Positions 11,715 to 19,956 of a stretch of 64,000 nt of DNA are shown one piece after another; position 1 is the first letter of the stretch; every line of letters starts with the position of its first letter. A program made the position numbers and the translations under genes. Below the pieces are notes generated by a model. It was not told where the DNA came from. It saw nothing but the letters and a program-made list of their open reading frames with translations, and did no database searches. The DNA comes from Isoptericola halotolerans. Lineage in GTDB: Bacteria; Actinomycetota; Actinomycetes; Actinomycetales; Cellulomonadaceae. The stretch covers positions 395,930-459,929 of the forward strand of contig NZ_JABEZU010000004.1 of the NCBI RefSeq assembly GCF_013149785.1. Direction: 5' to 3'.

Positions 11715-12239
11715 ATGACCAGCGAGCCCACGGTGGAAGATGGTCGCACCTTGACCGCGCGCCTCGAGGAAGAGGGGGAGATCGCGGCGGACTACCTCGA
11801 AGAGCTCCTTGACATCGCCGATCTCGACGGTGACATCGACCTGGACATCCATCACGACCGCGCGGCGGTCGAGGTGGTGTCGGAGGAGTCGCCGCGTTCG
11901 CTCGATGCGCTCGTCGGTCGTGACGGCGAGGTGCTCGAAGCGCTGCAGGAGCTCACGCGGCTCGCCGTGCAGGCGAAGACGGGAGAGCGGAGCCGTCTCA
12001 TGCTGGACGTGGGGGGCTTCCGCGCAGGGCGGCGCGCGGAGCTGGAGTCACTGGCGGCGGAGACGATTCGCCGCGTGCAGGAGTCCGGTGAGACCGCTTC
12101 TCTCGAGCCGATGAACGCCTTCGAGCGGAAGGTCGTGCATGACGCGGTCGCGGCCGCGGGCCTCGTCAGCGACTCGGCGGGTACCGAGCCGCAGCGGTAT
12201 GTCGTGGTACATCCCGGAGAAGCTCCCTCCGGCAGCTGA
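11715..12239 (+). CDS. jag: R3H/KH RNA-binding protein Jag (KhpB)
   Basis: 174-residue RNA-binding protein linked to envelope growth in Gram-positives. After an acidic N-terminus, a KH domain spans about residues 70-120 (RSLDALVGRDGEVLEALQELTRLAV), followed by the R3H domain with ELESLAAETIRRVQESGE, MNAFERKVVHDAV and a basic/His-containing end (RYVVVHPG). It starts nine bases after yidC with a TGAGGT ribosome site and ends 26 bases before a large parS-containing palindrome that probably terminates the operon. Confidence 0.93.
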   Translation: MTSEPTVEDGRTLTARLEEEGEIAADYLEELLDIADLDGDIDLDIHHDRAAVEVVSEESPRSLDALVGRDGEVLEALQELTRLAVQAKTGERSRLMLDVGGFRAGRRAELESLAAETIRRVQESGETASLEPMNAFERKVVHDAVAAAGLVSDSAGTEPQRYVVVHPGEAPSGS

Positions 12240-12265
12240 ACGCAAGCGCGGGGAAGGACCTGCAC

Positions 12266-12305
12266 TCGAGGGCCTGTTGTTTCACGTGAAACAACAGGCC
12301 CTCGA
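12266..12305. terminator. 40-bp perfect palindrome with parS at its centre
   Basis: A perfect parS (TGTTTCACGTGAAACA, 12278-12293) is the middle of a perfect 40-bp palindrome whose outer arms are TCGAGGGCCTGT and its complement. As RNA it would form a 20-bp GC-rich stem directly after jag, so one sequence seems to serve as ParB-binding centromere site and as a transcription terminator. No long U-tract follows. Confidence 0.8.
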
Positions 12306-12367
12306 CTGTGCTCGTGACAGGTAGATCCCTCGCCGACTGACGGCGGGGCAGTGACAGGATGGTGGTC

Positions 12368-13006
12368 ATGGTGGACACGGACGAGACGATCGGCACGAGC
12401 CCCGCGGTGCGGGAGTACTTCGGAGAGCACTACGACTCGGTCGCGCGGTTCCACGCACGACTCCGGGACGAGGGAGAGCTGCGCGGGCTCATCGGTCCAC
12501 GCGAGGTCGACCGCCTGTGGGAGCGCCACATCCTCAACTCCGCGGCCGTCGTCCCGTTCCTGACCGCAGCGCAGTCCGTGGCTGACATCGGCTCCGGAGC
12601 GGGCCTGCCAGGCATCGTGATCGCCATCCTCCGTCCGGATGCGACTGTGCATCTGATCGAGCCCATGGAGCGGCGCACGACCTGGCTGGAAGAGATCGTC
12701 GCGGACCTGGGCCTGTCGAACGTCTCGGTGAAGAGAGGCCGGGCCGAGGAGTACGACGGCGCCCTCGAGGTCGACGCGGTGACGTCCCGCGCCGTGGCGG
12801 CGCTCTCGAAGCTGGCGAGGATCAGCCTTCCGCTGGTGCGTCCCGGTGGAGAGCTGGTGGTGCTCAAGGGTCGCAACGTCGAGAAGGAGATCGAGCCGGC
12901 GCGTCAGGTGCTGCGGAAGCTCACGGTGGGAGATCCCGAGATCCTCGAGGGCCACACTGTCGACGGGATCGAGTCGACGACGATCCTGCGTGTTCGACGG
13001 CGATGA
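12368..13006 (+). CDS. rsmG: 16S rRNA (guanine-527-N7) methyltransferase RsmG
   Basis: SAM-dependent methyltransferase (GidB) that modifies G527 of 16S rRNA; its loss gives low-level streptomycin resistance in relatives. 212 residues from the ATG at 12368, which has AGGA upstream; an in-frame ATG nine bases earlier is possible. The family signature is present: WERHILNSAAVVPFL, the SAM-binding VADIGSGAGLPGIVIAI, LIEPMERRTTWLEEI, and SRAVAALSKL in the C-terminal half. It lies between jag and parA with a parS site on each side, as in other actinobacteria. Confidence 0.95.
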   Translation: MVDTDETIGTSPAVREYFGEHYDSVARFHARLRDEGELRGLIGPREVDRLWERHILNSAAVVPFLTAAQSVADIGSGAGLPGIVIAILRPDATVHLIEPMERRTTWLEEIVADLGLSNVSVKRGRAEEYDGALEVDAVTSRAVAALSKLARISLPLVRPGGELVVLKGRNVEKEIEPARQVLRKLTVGDPEILEGHTVDGIESTTILRVRRR

Positions 13007-13039
13007 TCCCCGGGATGCCGGGTCCCTGCTGATCAGACG

Positions 13040-13055
13040 TGTTTCACGTGAAACA
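13040..13055. other. parS site (perfect)
   Basis: TGTTTCACGTGAAACA, a 16-of-16 match to the bacterial parS consensus bound by ParB, in the rsmG-parA gap. It lies upstream of parA and could also influence the parA promoter. Confidence 0.95.
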
Positions 13056-13195
13056 TCGCCGGATCTCACCGGCTCGGGTGGTGCGACGAGACGGGGACCA
13101 GAGAAGATGTGTGTCACCGACACGGGCGTAGGTGTCAGGCCGTAGAGTGAGCGCGGAACTGCATCGACGTGCGACGTGACGTGGAGGAACGATCC

Positions 13196-14272
13196 GTGAG
13201 CATGAGTCCCGACCATCCGGACGCACCGTCAGGGGCCGGCATCTGGAACTCTCCCGAAACCGCTCCTGGGGGTGTTTCACGTGAAACATCTGCGACAGCA
13301 CCCCTGGGGGACGTCCCGTTCAGCGACGATCGTGACGTGCACCGGGAGGCTCTGAAGTCCTCGGTGCCCGATGTCGATGACGACACGCCGCTGGCAGCGC
13401 AGCTGGCTCTCGACGCCCGTCGTCGGATCGACCTCGACGGGCGCCGGTTCCCGCGGCCCGAGCACACTCGTATCGTCACGGTGGCGAACCAGAAGGGTGG
13501 GGTGGGCAAGACGACCACGACGGTCAATCTTGCCGCCGGCCTGGCCCGTGCAGGGCTGAAGGTGCTGGTCATCGACAACGACCCTCAGGGCAATGCGTCC
13601 ACCGCGTTGGGTCTTGAGCACCGAGCGGGGACGCCGTCGATCTACGAGGTCCTCGTCGAGGACGCACCGATCGAGTCTGCCGTTCAGGCATGCCCCGACG
13701 TCGACGGCCTCTGGGGAGTGCCGGCGACCATCGACCTGTCGGGTGCGGAGATCGAGCTCGTGTCGCTCGTCTCCCGTGAGACACGCCTCCGGAAGGCGCT
13801 CGACCGCTACCTCGATGACCGGGTCGCCCGGGGAGAGGAGCGGATCGACTACGTGTTCGTGGACTGCCCCCCGAGTCTCGGACTCCTGACGGTGAACGCC
13901 TTCGTCACAGGGCGCGAGGTCCTGATCCCCATCCAGTGCGAGTACTACGCGCTCGAGGGTCTGAGCCAGCTCCTCAAGACGATCGAGCTCATCAAGGCCC
14001 ACCTCAATCCGGAGCTGGTGGTCTCGACGATCCTGCTGACGATGTACGACGGGCGGACGAACTTGGCCCAGCAGGTGGCCGCGGAAGTGCGGCAGCACTT
14101 CCCCGACCAGACCCTCCGGACGACCGTGCCACGTTCGGTGAGGATCTCGGAGGCTCCGTCGTACGGGCAGACGGTCATGACGTACGATCCAGGATCGACC
14201 GGTGCACTGGCCTACCTGGAGGCAGCCCGCGAGGTCGCGGAGAACTCCGCTGAACGCGCTGACCTGCGATGA
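13196..14272 (+). CDS. parA: Chromosome partitioning ATPase ParA (Soj)
   Basis: Walker-type ATPase that moves ParB-parS complexes to segregate origins. 358 residues from a GTG at 13196 with GGAGG eight bases upstream. The first ~95 residues are a variable, unstructured-looking extension that includes an in-frame parS site (see separate entry). The ATPase domain begins RIVTVANQKGGVGKTTTTVNLAAGL (deviant Walker A, KGGVGKT). It continues with VLVIDNDPQGNASTALG, YVFVDCPPSLGLLTVNA and VSTILLTMYDGRTNLAQQV, and ends near the TVPRSVRISEAPSYGQ block. It is followed by parB after about 140 bp. Confidence 0.96.
   Translation: MSMSPDHPDAPSGAGIWNSPETAPGGVSRETSATAPLGDVPFSDDRDVHREALKSSVPDVDDDTPLAAQLALDARRRIDLDGRRFPRPEHTRIVTVANQKGGVGKTTTTVNLAAGLARAGLKVLVIDNDPQGNASTALGLEHRAGTPSIYEVLVEDAPIESAVQACPDVDGLWGVPATIDLSGAEIELVSLVSRETRLRKALDRYLDDRVARGEERIDYVFVDCPPSLGLLTVNAFVTGREVLIPIQCEYYALEGLSQLLKTIELIKAHLNPELVVSTILLTMYDGRTNLAQQVAAEVRQHFPDQTLRTTVPRSVRISEAPSYGQTVMTYDPGSTGALAYLEAAREVAENSAERADLR
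13273..13288. other. parS site inside parA coding sequence
   Basis: Perfect TGTTTCACGTGAAACA read in frame within the N-terminal extension of ParA, encoding part of GVSRETS. The site overlaps coding DNA close to the parA start, so ParB binding could affect parA expression. Confidence 0.95.
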
Positions 14273-14411
14273 TGCGCGTAGCATCGAGGCAGGACAGCGC
14301 ATCGCGACCCGTCGTGGTCCGGGCGGGCGACGTGGAGATGAGCCGCGGCCCGCTCGCTGAGCGCCCGGTGGACAGACCCGCACACGGACGGAACCAGGAG
14401 GCTGGTGGATC

Positions 14412-15761
14412 ATGAGCCAGAAGAAGCGAGGGCTCGGCCGTGGGCTGGGCGCCCTCATCCCGCAAGGTCCGCCGCAGGAGAAGCCGGTCGACGTCTTCTT
14501 CCCGCAGCGTGACGATGAGAGCAGCTCGCCTGGTGGCGTCCTGGTCGCGGAGGAGGAGTCGACGGGCAGCGCTTCTGACTCGGCGGCGTCTGCCGGCGGA
14601 GCAGGGGCGCCGGATCGATCGGGACGACGCAGCGCCTCATGGGACTCCGCGATCGCCGGTGGACGCCTCAGCATCAACGGGGGGAGCCGCACCAGCGACG
14701 ACACCGCAGATCCGGTGGTGGCCCTGGCCGGGCTCGCCGATCAGTGGGAGGCCGAGTCGAAGGCGGTGCCTCCCGGTGACGCCGAGCTGATCGGCACGAT
14801 CGAGATCAGTGAGCGCGACGCCCCGGACGATCTGGCCTCGGCGACGGAGCCGGCCGAGGTCTCCGACAGAGGGTCGGTCAGCGCTCAAGACTCCTCGGGC
14901 GAACGGGACGGGACCGCAGACCTGGTCCCGGTGCCCGGAGCGCAGTTCGCCGAGGTTCCCGTCGACCAGATCCGTCCGAACAGTCGCCAGCCGCGGAGCG
15001 TCTTCGACGAGGGCGAGCTCGATGAGCTCGTCGAGTCGATCCGTGAGATCGGCGTCCTGCAGCCCGTCGTCGTGCGGCCGGATCCTGACGCGTCTCTCGG
15101 GTTCGAGCTCATCATGGGTGAGCGACGGTGGCGCGCCTCCCAGGAGGCCGGGCTCGAGACGATCCCCGCGATCATCAGGTCGACCGACGACTCGGACATG
15201 CTGCGCGACGCTCTCCTGGAGAACCTCCATCGAGCGGCGCTCAACCCGCTGGAGGAAGCGGCGGCCTATCGGCAGCTGCTGGATGACTTCGGGTGCACCC
15301 ACGAGGAGCTGGCCGGCAGGATCGCGCGGTCGCGCCCCCAGATCTCGAACACGCTGCGCCTTCTCAAGCTGCCCCCGCTGGTCCAGCGACGGGTAGCGGC
15401 CGGAGTCCTCTCCGCAGGTCATGCTCGAGCGTTGCTGGGCCTGTCCGACGGCGCAGAGATCGAGCGGCTCGCGCAACGGATCGTCTCCGAAGGGCTGTCC
15501 GTCCGGGCCACCGAGGAGGTCGTCGCGCTGATCTCGGAGGGTGCAGAGGAGAGGCGGTCACCACGGGCGCCACGTGCCGGACAGCGCAGCGAGGCGATGG
15601 ACGAGCTGGCGTCACGCCTCTCGGACAAGTTCGAGACGCGCGTCAAGGTCGACCTCGGCAAGACGAAGGGCAAGGTCACCGTCGAGTTCGCCTCGGTCGA
15701 GGACCTCAACAGGATCCTGACGGTCATGGCACCGGACGACCCCGGGTTCGGACCGCGCTGA
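14412..15761 (+). CDS. parB: Chromosome partitioning protein ParB (Spo0J)
   Basis: CTPase clamp that loads at parS and spreads. 449 residues, with AGGAGG upstream. The N-terminus [14 protein letters not shown] is the ParA-interacting motif. A long acidic linker (about residues 25-175) separates it from the ParB/Srx domain: [29 protein letters not shown], then [16 protein letters not shown] (GERRxRA, the CTP-binding motif) and [17 protein letters not shown]. The HTH is around [24 protein letters not shown] and the C-terminal dimerisation domain ends near DRNLNRIL-type sequence. The linker is unusually long compared with firmicute Spo0J. Confidence 0.96.
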   Translation: MSQKKRGLGRGLGALIPQGPPQEKPVDVFFPQRDDESSSPGGVLVAEEESTGSASDSAASAGGAGAPDRSGRRSASWDSAIAGGRLSINGGSRTSDDTADPVVALAGLADQWEAESKAVPPGDAELIGTIEISERDAPDDLASATEPAEVSDRGSVSAQDSSGERDGTADLVPVPGAQFAEVPVDQIRPNSRQPRSVFDEGELDELVESIREIGVLQPVVVRPDPDASLGFELIMGERRWRASQEAGLETIPAIIRSTDDSDMLRDALLENLHRAALNPLEEAAAYRQLLDDFGCTHEELAGRIARSRPQISNTLRLLKLPPLVQRRVAAGVLSAGHARALLGLSDGAEIERLAQRIVSEGLSVRATEEVVALISEGAEERRSPRAPRAGQRSEAMDELASRLSDKFETRVKVDLGKTKGKVTVEFASVEDLNRILTVMAPDDPGFGPR

Positions 15762-15815
15762 GCAGCGCGGGCCGGCCGGCCCGCTGCACGGACCGGGCTG
15801 CGGACTGCTGACGAG

Positions 15816-15873
15816 GGACAGGACCAGGGCCCAGCATGTTTCACGTGAAACATGCTGGGCCCTGGTCCTGTCC
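15816..15873. terminator. 58-bp perfect palindrome with central parS after parB
   Basis: A perfect 58-bp palindrome (arms GGACAGGACCAGGGCCCAGCA and complement) has parS TGTTTCACGTGAAACA at 15837-15852 as its centre. It starts 54 bases after the parB stop and would fold into a very stable stem, so it probably terminates parAB transcription as well as binding ParB. Confidence 0.8.
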
Positions 15874-16283
15874 ACGCCGGGGGAGTGGGGCCGACCCGCT
15901 CGGGACGCGAGAGCTACCGGGCAGATGCTCACGATGCCCTCGGAGGCCTCGCCTCCCAGGCCCCTGCTGCTCGCTCAGAAGCCGTGTGCAACGGATGTGG
16001 CGACGCTGGACGTGGAGGCAGCGCGACGTGTGCCGGTGACTACCGACGACGCCGACGTCCCCGGGCTCCTGGGTCGCACCGGTGGCGGCCCCGCCATGAC
16101 GATGTCTGGTCAAGCCTCGAGCCCACCACTGAGGGTGAGGTGTGCGTGGGCGGCTTCGACGACCCTCCGGGCGTGGCCTTCGCCGTGTCCGCGCAGCGGG
16201 CGGGGAAGGCTGAACGAGCTCAGGACCCGTCGCGCTCACGGGGCCCGACGCGTCGCTTGTCGGGGCCCCGGAGAGGGCCGCAC

Positions 16284-16299
16284 CGTTTCACGTGAAACA
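16284..16299. other. parS-like site (15 of 16)
   Basis: CGTTTCACGTGAAACA: only the first base differs from the parS consensus, and the 14-bp core palindrome is intact, so ParB binding is expected. Confidence 0.85.
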
Positions 16300-16326
16300 G
16301 TCGACCAGGTGACGCGTGAAGCGGGC

Positions 16327-16342
16327 TGTTTCACGTGAAACA
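16327..16342. other. parS site (perfect)
   Basis: Perfect TGTTTCACGTGAAACA, 43 bp centre-to-centre from the near-perfect site at 16284. The close pair is downstream of parB and trxA, in non-coding DNA. Confidence 0.95.
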
Positions 16343-16523
16343 GTGAACACGACGGAAGCGCCAGGCGTGCGGTCCTCGGCGCAGCCGCGCGGGGCCCGGG
16401 ACAGAAGCCAGGACCTCGAGCGCGAGTGCTGGCCACGGCCCCAGGTGGCGGCCGGTCGATCCCGCGCGAGGACGACGAAGGCGGCACCGGTCCAGAGAAC
16501 TGATGCCGCCTTCGGGGGACATG

Positions 16524-16847
16524 TCAGGCGAGGACGCCGTCGATCTCCTCGGCCAGTGCCCGCTTCGGACGGGCGCCGATGATCGACTTGACGACCTCTC
16601 CGCCCGAGTAGACGTTGAGGGTGGGGATCGAGGTGATGCCGTAGGCCATCGTGGTGGCCTGGTTGGCGTCGGTGTCGAGCTTGACGATCTTCACCTTGCC
16701 GGCGTACTCCTCGGACAGCTCTTCGAGGATGGGGGCGACCATGCGGCACGGGCCGCACCAGGTCGCCCAGAAGTCCACGAGAACGGGGACGTCCGACTCC
16801 AGGACCTCGGACTGGAAGGTGTCGTCGGTGACGGCGACAGTAGGCAT
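16524..16847 (-). CDS. trxA: Thioredoxin
   Basis: 107-residue thioredoxin, a general disulfide reductant recycled by TrxB. The active site is VDFWATWCGPCRMVAP (WCGPC at about residues 30-34) and the cis-proline is in SIPTLNVYSGGEVV. The ATG at 16847 has AAGGAG five bases upstream. It follows trxB by 26 bp on the same strand and is surely co-transcribed with it. Confidence 0.96.
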   Translation of the reverse strand: MPTVAVTDDTFQSEVLESDVPVLVDFWATWCGPCRMVAPILEELSEEYAGKVKIVKLDTDANQATTMAYGITSIPTLNVYSGGEVVKSIIGARPKRALAEEIDGVLA

Positions 16848-16873
16848 GTGCGCTCCTTCGGTGTGCGGGATGT

Positions 16874-17893
16874 TCAGACGGCGTCGAGCGCGGCCGGCAG
16901 CTGCTCCGGGTCGGGAGCGGTGTCGAGGTCGGCCAGGTCGGCGAGGAAGTTCTGGGCGTCCAGTGCCGCGGCGCACCCTGAGCCGGCGGCCGTGATCGCC
17001 TGTCGGTAGGTGTGGTCGACGAGGTCGCCGCAGGCGAACACTCCGGCGATGTTGGTGCGGGTGGACCGACCCTCGGCGATCACGTATCCGTCGTCGTCGA
17101 GGTCGACCTGGCCGGACAGCAGCTCGCTGCGCGGGTCGTGCCCGATGGCGACGAACAGGCCGGTGACGTCCAGGTCGCGCTCGGCGCCGGTGACGGTGTC
17201 GCGCAGGCGGACGCCCGCCACCTTGTCCTCGCCCTCGATCCCGATGACCTCGCTGTTCCAGGCGAAGTCGATCTTCGGGTCGGCGAGAGCGCGGTCGGCC
17301 ATGATCTTGGAAGCGCGCAGAGCGTCGCGACGGTGGATGACCGTGACCTTCGAGGCGAAACGGGTCAAGAAGGTCGCCTCCTCCATCGCGGAGTCACCCC
17401 CGCCGACCACGGCGATGTGCTGGTCGCGGAAGAAGAACCCGTCGCAGGTGGCGCACCACGAGACGCCGCGTCCGGAGAGCTGCTTCTCCTCGGGCAGGCC
17501 GAGCTCGCGGTAGGCGGAGCCGGTGGCGAGGATGACCGCGCGGGTGCGGAACGTCTCGCCGCCGCCGGTGACGACCGTCTTGACCGTGCCGGTGAGGTCC
17601 AGCGTCTCGGCGTCGTCCCACAGGACGCGCGCACCGAACTTCTTGGCCTGCTCCCGCATGGCGTCCATGAGGTCGGGCCCCTGGATACCCGGGGGGAAGC
17701 CCGGGAAGTTCTCCACCTCGGTGGTGTTCATCAGGGCGCCACCGGCCGTGACCGAGCCGGCGACGACGACGGGTGCGAGGCCGGCACGGGCGGCATAGAT
17801 CGCAGCCGTGTAGCCGGCGGGGCCGGAACCGACGATGACGATGTCGTGCGCGGCGGCGTCCGGGCTGGCCGGGGGTGTCGGCTGGTCGGTCAC
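16874..17893 (-). CDS. trxB: Thioredoxin reductase (NADPH)
   Basis: FAD-dependent enzyme that reduces thioredoxin with NADPH. 339 residues from a GTG at 17893 (AGGAG upstream). FAD-binding [17 protein letters not shown] is near the N-terminus, the redox-active CATCDG motif is at about residue 145, the NADPH-binding [12 protein letters not shown] follows, and the C-terminal [23 protein letters not shown] completes the FAD site. The C-terminus extends about 25 residues past the usual end. It forms an operon with trxA. Confidence 0.96.
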   Translation of the reverse strand: MTDQPTPPASPDAAAHDIVIVGSGPAGYTAAIYAARAGLAPVVVAGSVTAGGALMNTTEVENFPGFPPGIQGPDLMDAMREQAKKFGARVLWDDAETLDLTGTVKTVVTGGGETFRTRAVILATGSAYRELGLPEEKQLSGRGVSWCATCDGFFFRDQHIAVVGGGDSAMEEATFLTRFASKVTVIHRRDALRASKIMADRALADPKIDFAWNSEVIGIEGEDKVAGVRLRDTVTGAERDLDVTGLFVAIGHDPRSELLSGQVDLDDDGYVIAEGRSTRTNIAGVFACGDLVDHTYRQAITAAGSGCAAALDAQNFLADLADLDTAPDPEQLPAALDAV

Positions 17894-17975
17894 ATCTACT
17901 CCTGCGTCTCGGTTCGTGGCCGGTGCGGACCGGCATCAGGGGTCAACATCGCTCGAGCCGCCGATGTTCCGCGGC

Positions 17976-19862
17976 TCAGGACAGCGTGATCTCGTTCAGC
18001 TCGAGACGGTAGCGGTCGGCCTCGTCCGTCCCCGGCAGCTCGGTGATCCAGAGGACCAGGGAGTCGACGATCACCGTCTCCTCCAGCTCGATCGTCGTGT
18101 CCTCCGAGAACGAGCCCTCGGCGAGCAGGTCCCCGCCGGTGGGGTCGTCGAAGGTGGTGGACCGGAGCTGCCAGGCGCCACCCGAGCTGTTCGTGCTGAG
18201 CTCGACCTGCGACACGGGGGCCCGCTCGCGCAGCTCGACGCCGTACCCCGCGCCCTCCTTGAAGCCACCCCAGGCCGGGTTGTTGTGATAGGTCAGGGTG
18301 AACCAGAAGGTCGAGGGATCCGCGTCGTAGGCGTACTCCACGGCCTCAGGGTGCTCGCCGTCACCCGCCGGGTCGATCTGGTCCCCGGTCTCGATGATCG
18401 GCCGGACCTCGGGCGTCTCCGCCTCGGTCGGCTCCGGTTCGCCCTCCTCACCGTCACCGTCCTCGCCGTCGTCCGTGGTCTCGGCCGGCTGCTCGGACGT
18501 CTGTGCCTGGGGCGGCGGATCCAGGTTGATGGGCGTGAAGGCCTGGGTCATGGCCCAGATCGCCGCCAGGACGACGCCGACGAGCAGGACGCCGAGGACG
18601 ATCGGCGTCGGGTTCACGCCCCGCTTCTGGGGAGCCGCCGTCGAGGCGAAGCCCCCGGTGCTCGGACTGGCCTCCGACGGAGGGGCGGCCTGGTTGACGA
18701 CCGGAGGCTGACCCGGCGGACCGTAGCCCGCCGCGGGAGCGTAGGCGCCGCCCGTCTGGCCCGGGGGAGGCACCGGAGGCTGCGCCGGCACCGGAGGCTG
18801 CCCGTAGGCGGCCGTCTGCCCGTAGGGGCCGGCGGGCCCGGGCGGAGGAGTTGCTGCCTGAGTGGCCTGCTGCTGGCCGTAGGCCGCTCCCGCCACGCTG
18901 CCGGCCACCCCGGCGCGAGCGATGCGACCCGTGGACGGGCGCCGCACCGGCGGTGCAGGGGGCGGCGTCCCCGGGCGGCTGCCGGAGCCGGCCGGGCTGC
19001 CTGCGCCCAGGACGGACGAACGAACCGGACGTTCCGGCGGAGGCTGCACGAACTGGGGCAGAGCGGCCACGACGGACACCTGCCCCCAGGGCTCGAGCGC
19101 GGCCACGACCTCGGAGGGGTCCTCGGGTGCCGGGTGCGACCCGCCGAAGGTGCGCCGCACCAGGGCGTCGATCTCGGGGTCGACGTGCGGTACCAGCTCC
19201 GAGACGGGAACGACCCCGCCCTCCGCCCCGGTCCGGGCCGACAACGGCCGGACGGCGTCAGGGGCGATCCAGGGCACGTCCAGGCTGTCCGCCGCCCACC
19301 GGGCGGTCAGTGCGTAGTACCCGAGAGCCACCAGGCCGCGAGCGTCGGATGCCGCAGCCTCGGCATCCGTCGGGTCGATGCCGGCGAGGCCCGCGTCGAT
19401 GCCGAGCCCGGTGACGACCACCCGGTGGCCGTCCACGCGGACGGCGTCGGGGCGCAGCGCGCAGTGGTGCACCCCTCGCTGCCGCGCTGCCTCGAGCGCC
19501 GTCGCCGCCTCACCCATGAGGGCTCGGGCCTGCTGGGCGTCGACCAGCCCGCGCGAGACGATCTGCGTCAGGGTCTCGCCGGAGAACGGCTCGGTGATGA
19601 CGTAGGAACGCTCCCCGGCACCCAGGTCGGTGGCTCCGACGTCGAGGACCCGGCACAGCCGGGCGTCCGCCACGAGGGCGGCGCGACGTGCGGCGTCGAG
19701 CGCGGCAGGTGCCTGGGGTCCGTCGACGAACGTCACGCGGACCGGCCGGTCGAGGATCTGGTCGTGGGCTTCCCACGCCTCCGCCGACGCCAGGTCGGTG
19801 CTGGCAGGCCGGGTCAGCCGGTAACGATCGACCATGACGGTCCCGGGCTGGACGGTGCTCAC
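17976..19862 (-). CDS. MurJ-associated pseudokinase with C-terminal extracellular domain
   Basis: 628 residues. Residues about 10-270 have a protein-kinase-like fold (VMVDRYRLTRPASTDLASAEAWEA ... VRVTFVDGPQ, YVITEPFSGETLTQIV). The glycine loop, catalytic Asp (HHCALRPDAVRVDGH in place of HRDLKPxN) and DFG are degenerate, so it is a pseudokinase. A Pro/Gly/Gln-rich linker follows, then one TM (VLGVLLVGVVLAAIWAMTQ), an acidic Thr/Glu segment and a C-terminal beta-sandwich, discoidin-like domain outside the cell. In Mycobacterium the same parts are fused to MurJ (Rv3910). Here they form a separate gene 94 bp downstream of murJ. Start: GTG at 19862 with GGAGG seven bases upstream. Likely role: regulating lipid II export through partner binding (inferred). 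Confidence 0.85.
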   Translation of the reverse strand: MSTVQPGTVMVDRYRLTRPASTDLASAEAWEAHDQILDRPVRVTFVDGPQAPAALDAARRAALVADARLCRVLDVGATDLGAGERSYVITEPFSGETLTQIVSRGLVDAQQARALMGEAATALEAARQRGVHHCALRPDAVRVDGHRVVVTGLGIDAGLAGIDPTDAEAAASDARGLVALGYYALTARWAADSLDVPWIAPDAVRPLSARTGAEGGVVPVSELVPHVDPEIDALVRRTFGGSHPAPEDPSEVVAALEPWGQVSVVAALPQFVQPPPERPVRSSVLGAGSPAGSGSRPGTPPPAPPVRRPSTGRIARAGVAGSVAGAAYGQQQATQAATPPPGPAGPYGQTAAYGQPPVPAQPPVPPPGQTGGAYAPAAGYGPPGQPPVVNQAAPPSEASPSTGGFASTAAPQKRGVNPTPIVLGVLLVGVVLAAIWAMTQAFTPINLDPPPQAQTSEQPAETTDDGEDGDGEEGEPEPTEAETPEVRPIIETGDQIDPAGDGEHPEAVEYAYDADPSTFWFTLTYHNNPAWGGFKEGAGYGVELRERAPVSQVELSTNSSGGAWQLRSTTFDDPTGGDLLAEGSFSEDTTIELEETVIVDSLVLWITELPGTDEADRYRLELNEITLS

Positions 19863-19956
19863 CTGGACGCCTCCGTGGGGGTGTGGTGGGGGAGTGGTCT
19901 CCGGCCGGACGGGCCGGAGGTCCGTTCCATCGGACCATGGTAGAGGTCGGCGGCTC

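Larger units (their letters stand above)
15874..16523. other. Gene-free region between parB and trxA carrying two parS sites
   Basis: About 650 bp in which I see no credible gene. ORFs in both directions are Arg/Pro/Gly-rich shadows without ribosome sites or recognisable motifs. It holds two parS copies (16284-16299, 16327-16342). In mycobacteria this position carries an acetyltransferase gene and cwlM, so this may be where those genes were lost. Confidence 0.5.

Noticed and set aside
15925..16338. 137-codon ORF between parB and trxA
   Set aside because: Pro/Arg/Ser-rich, crosses two parS sites, no recognisable domain and no ribosome site.
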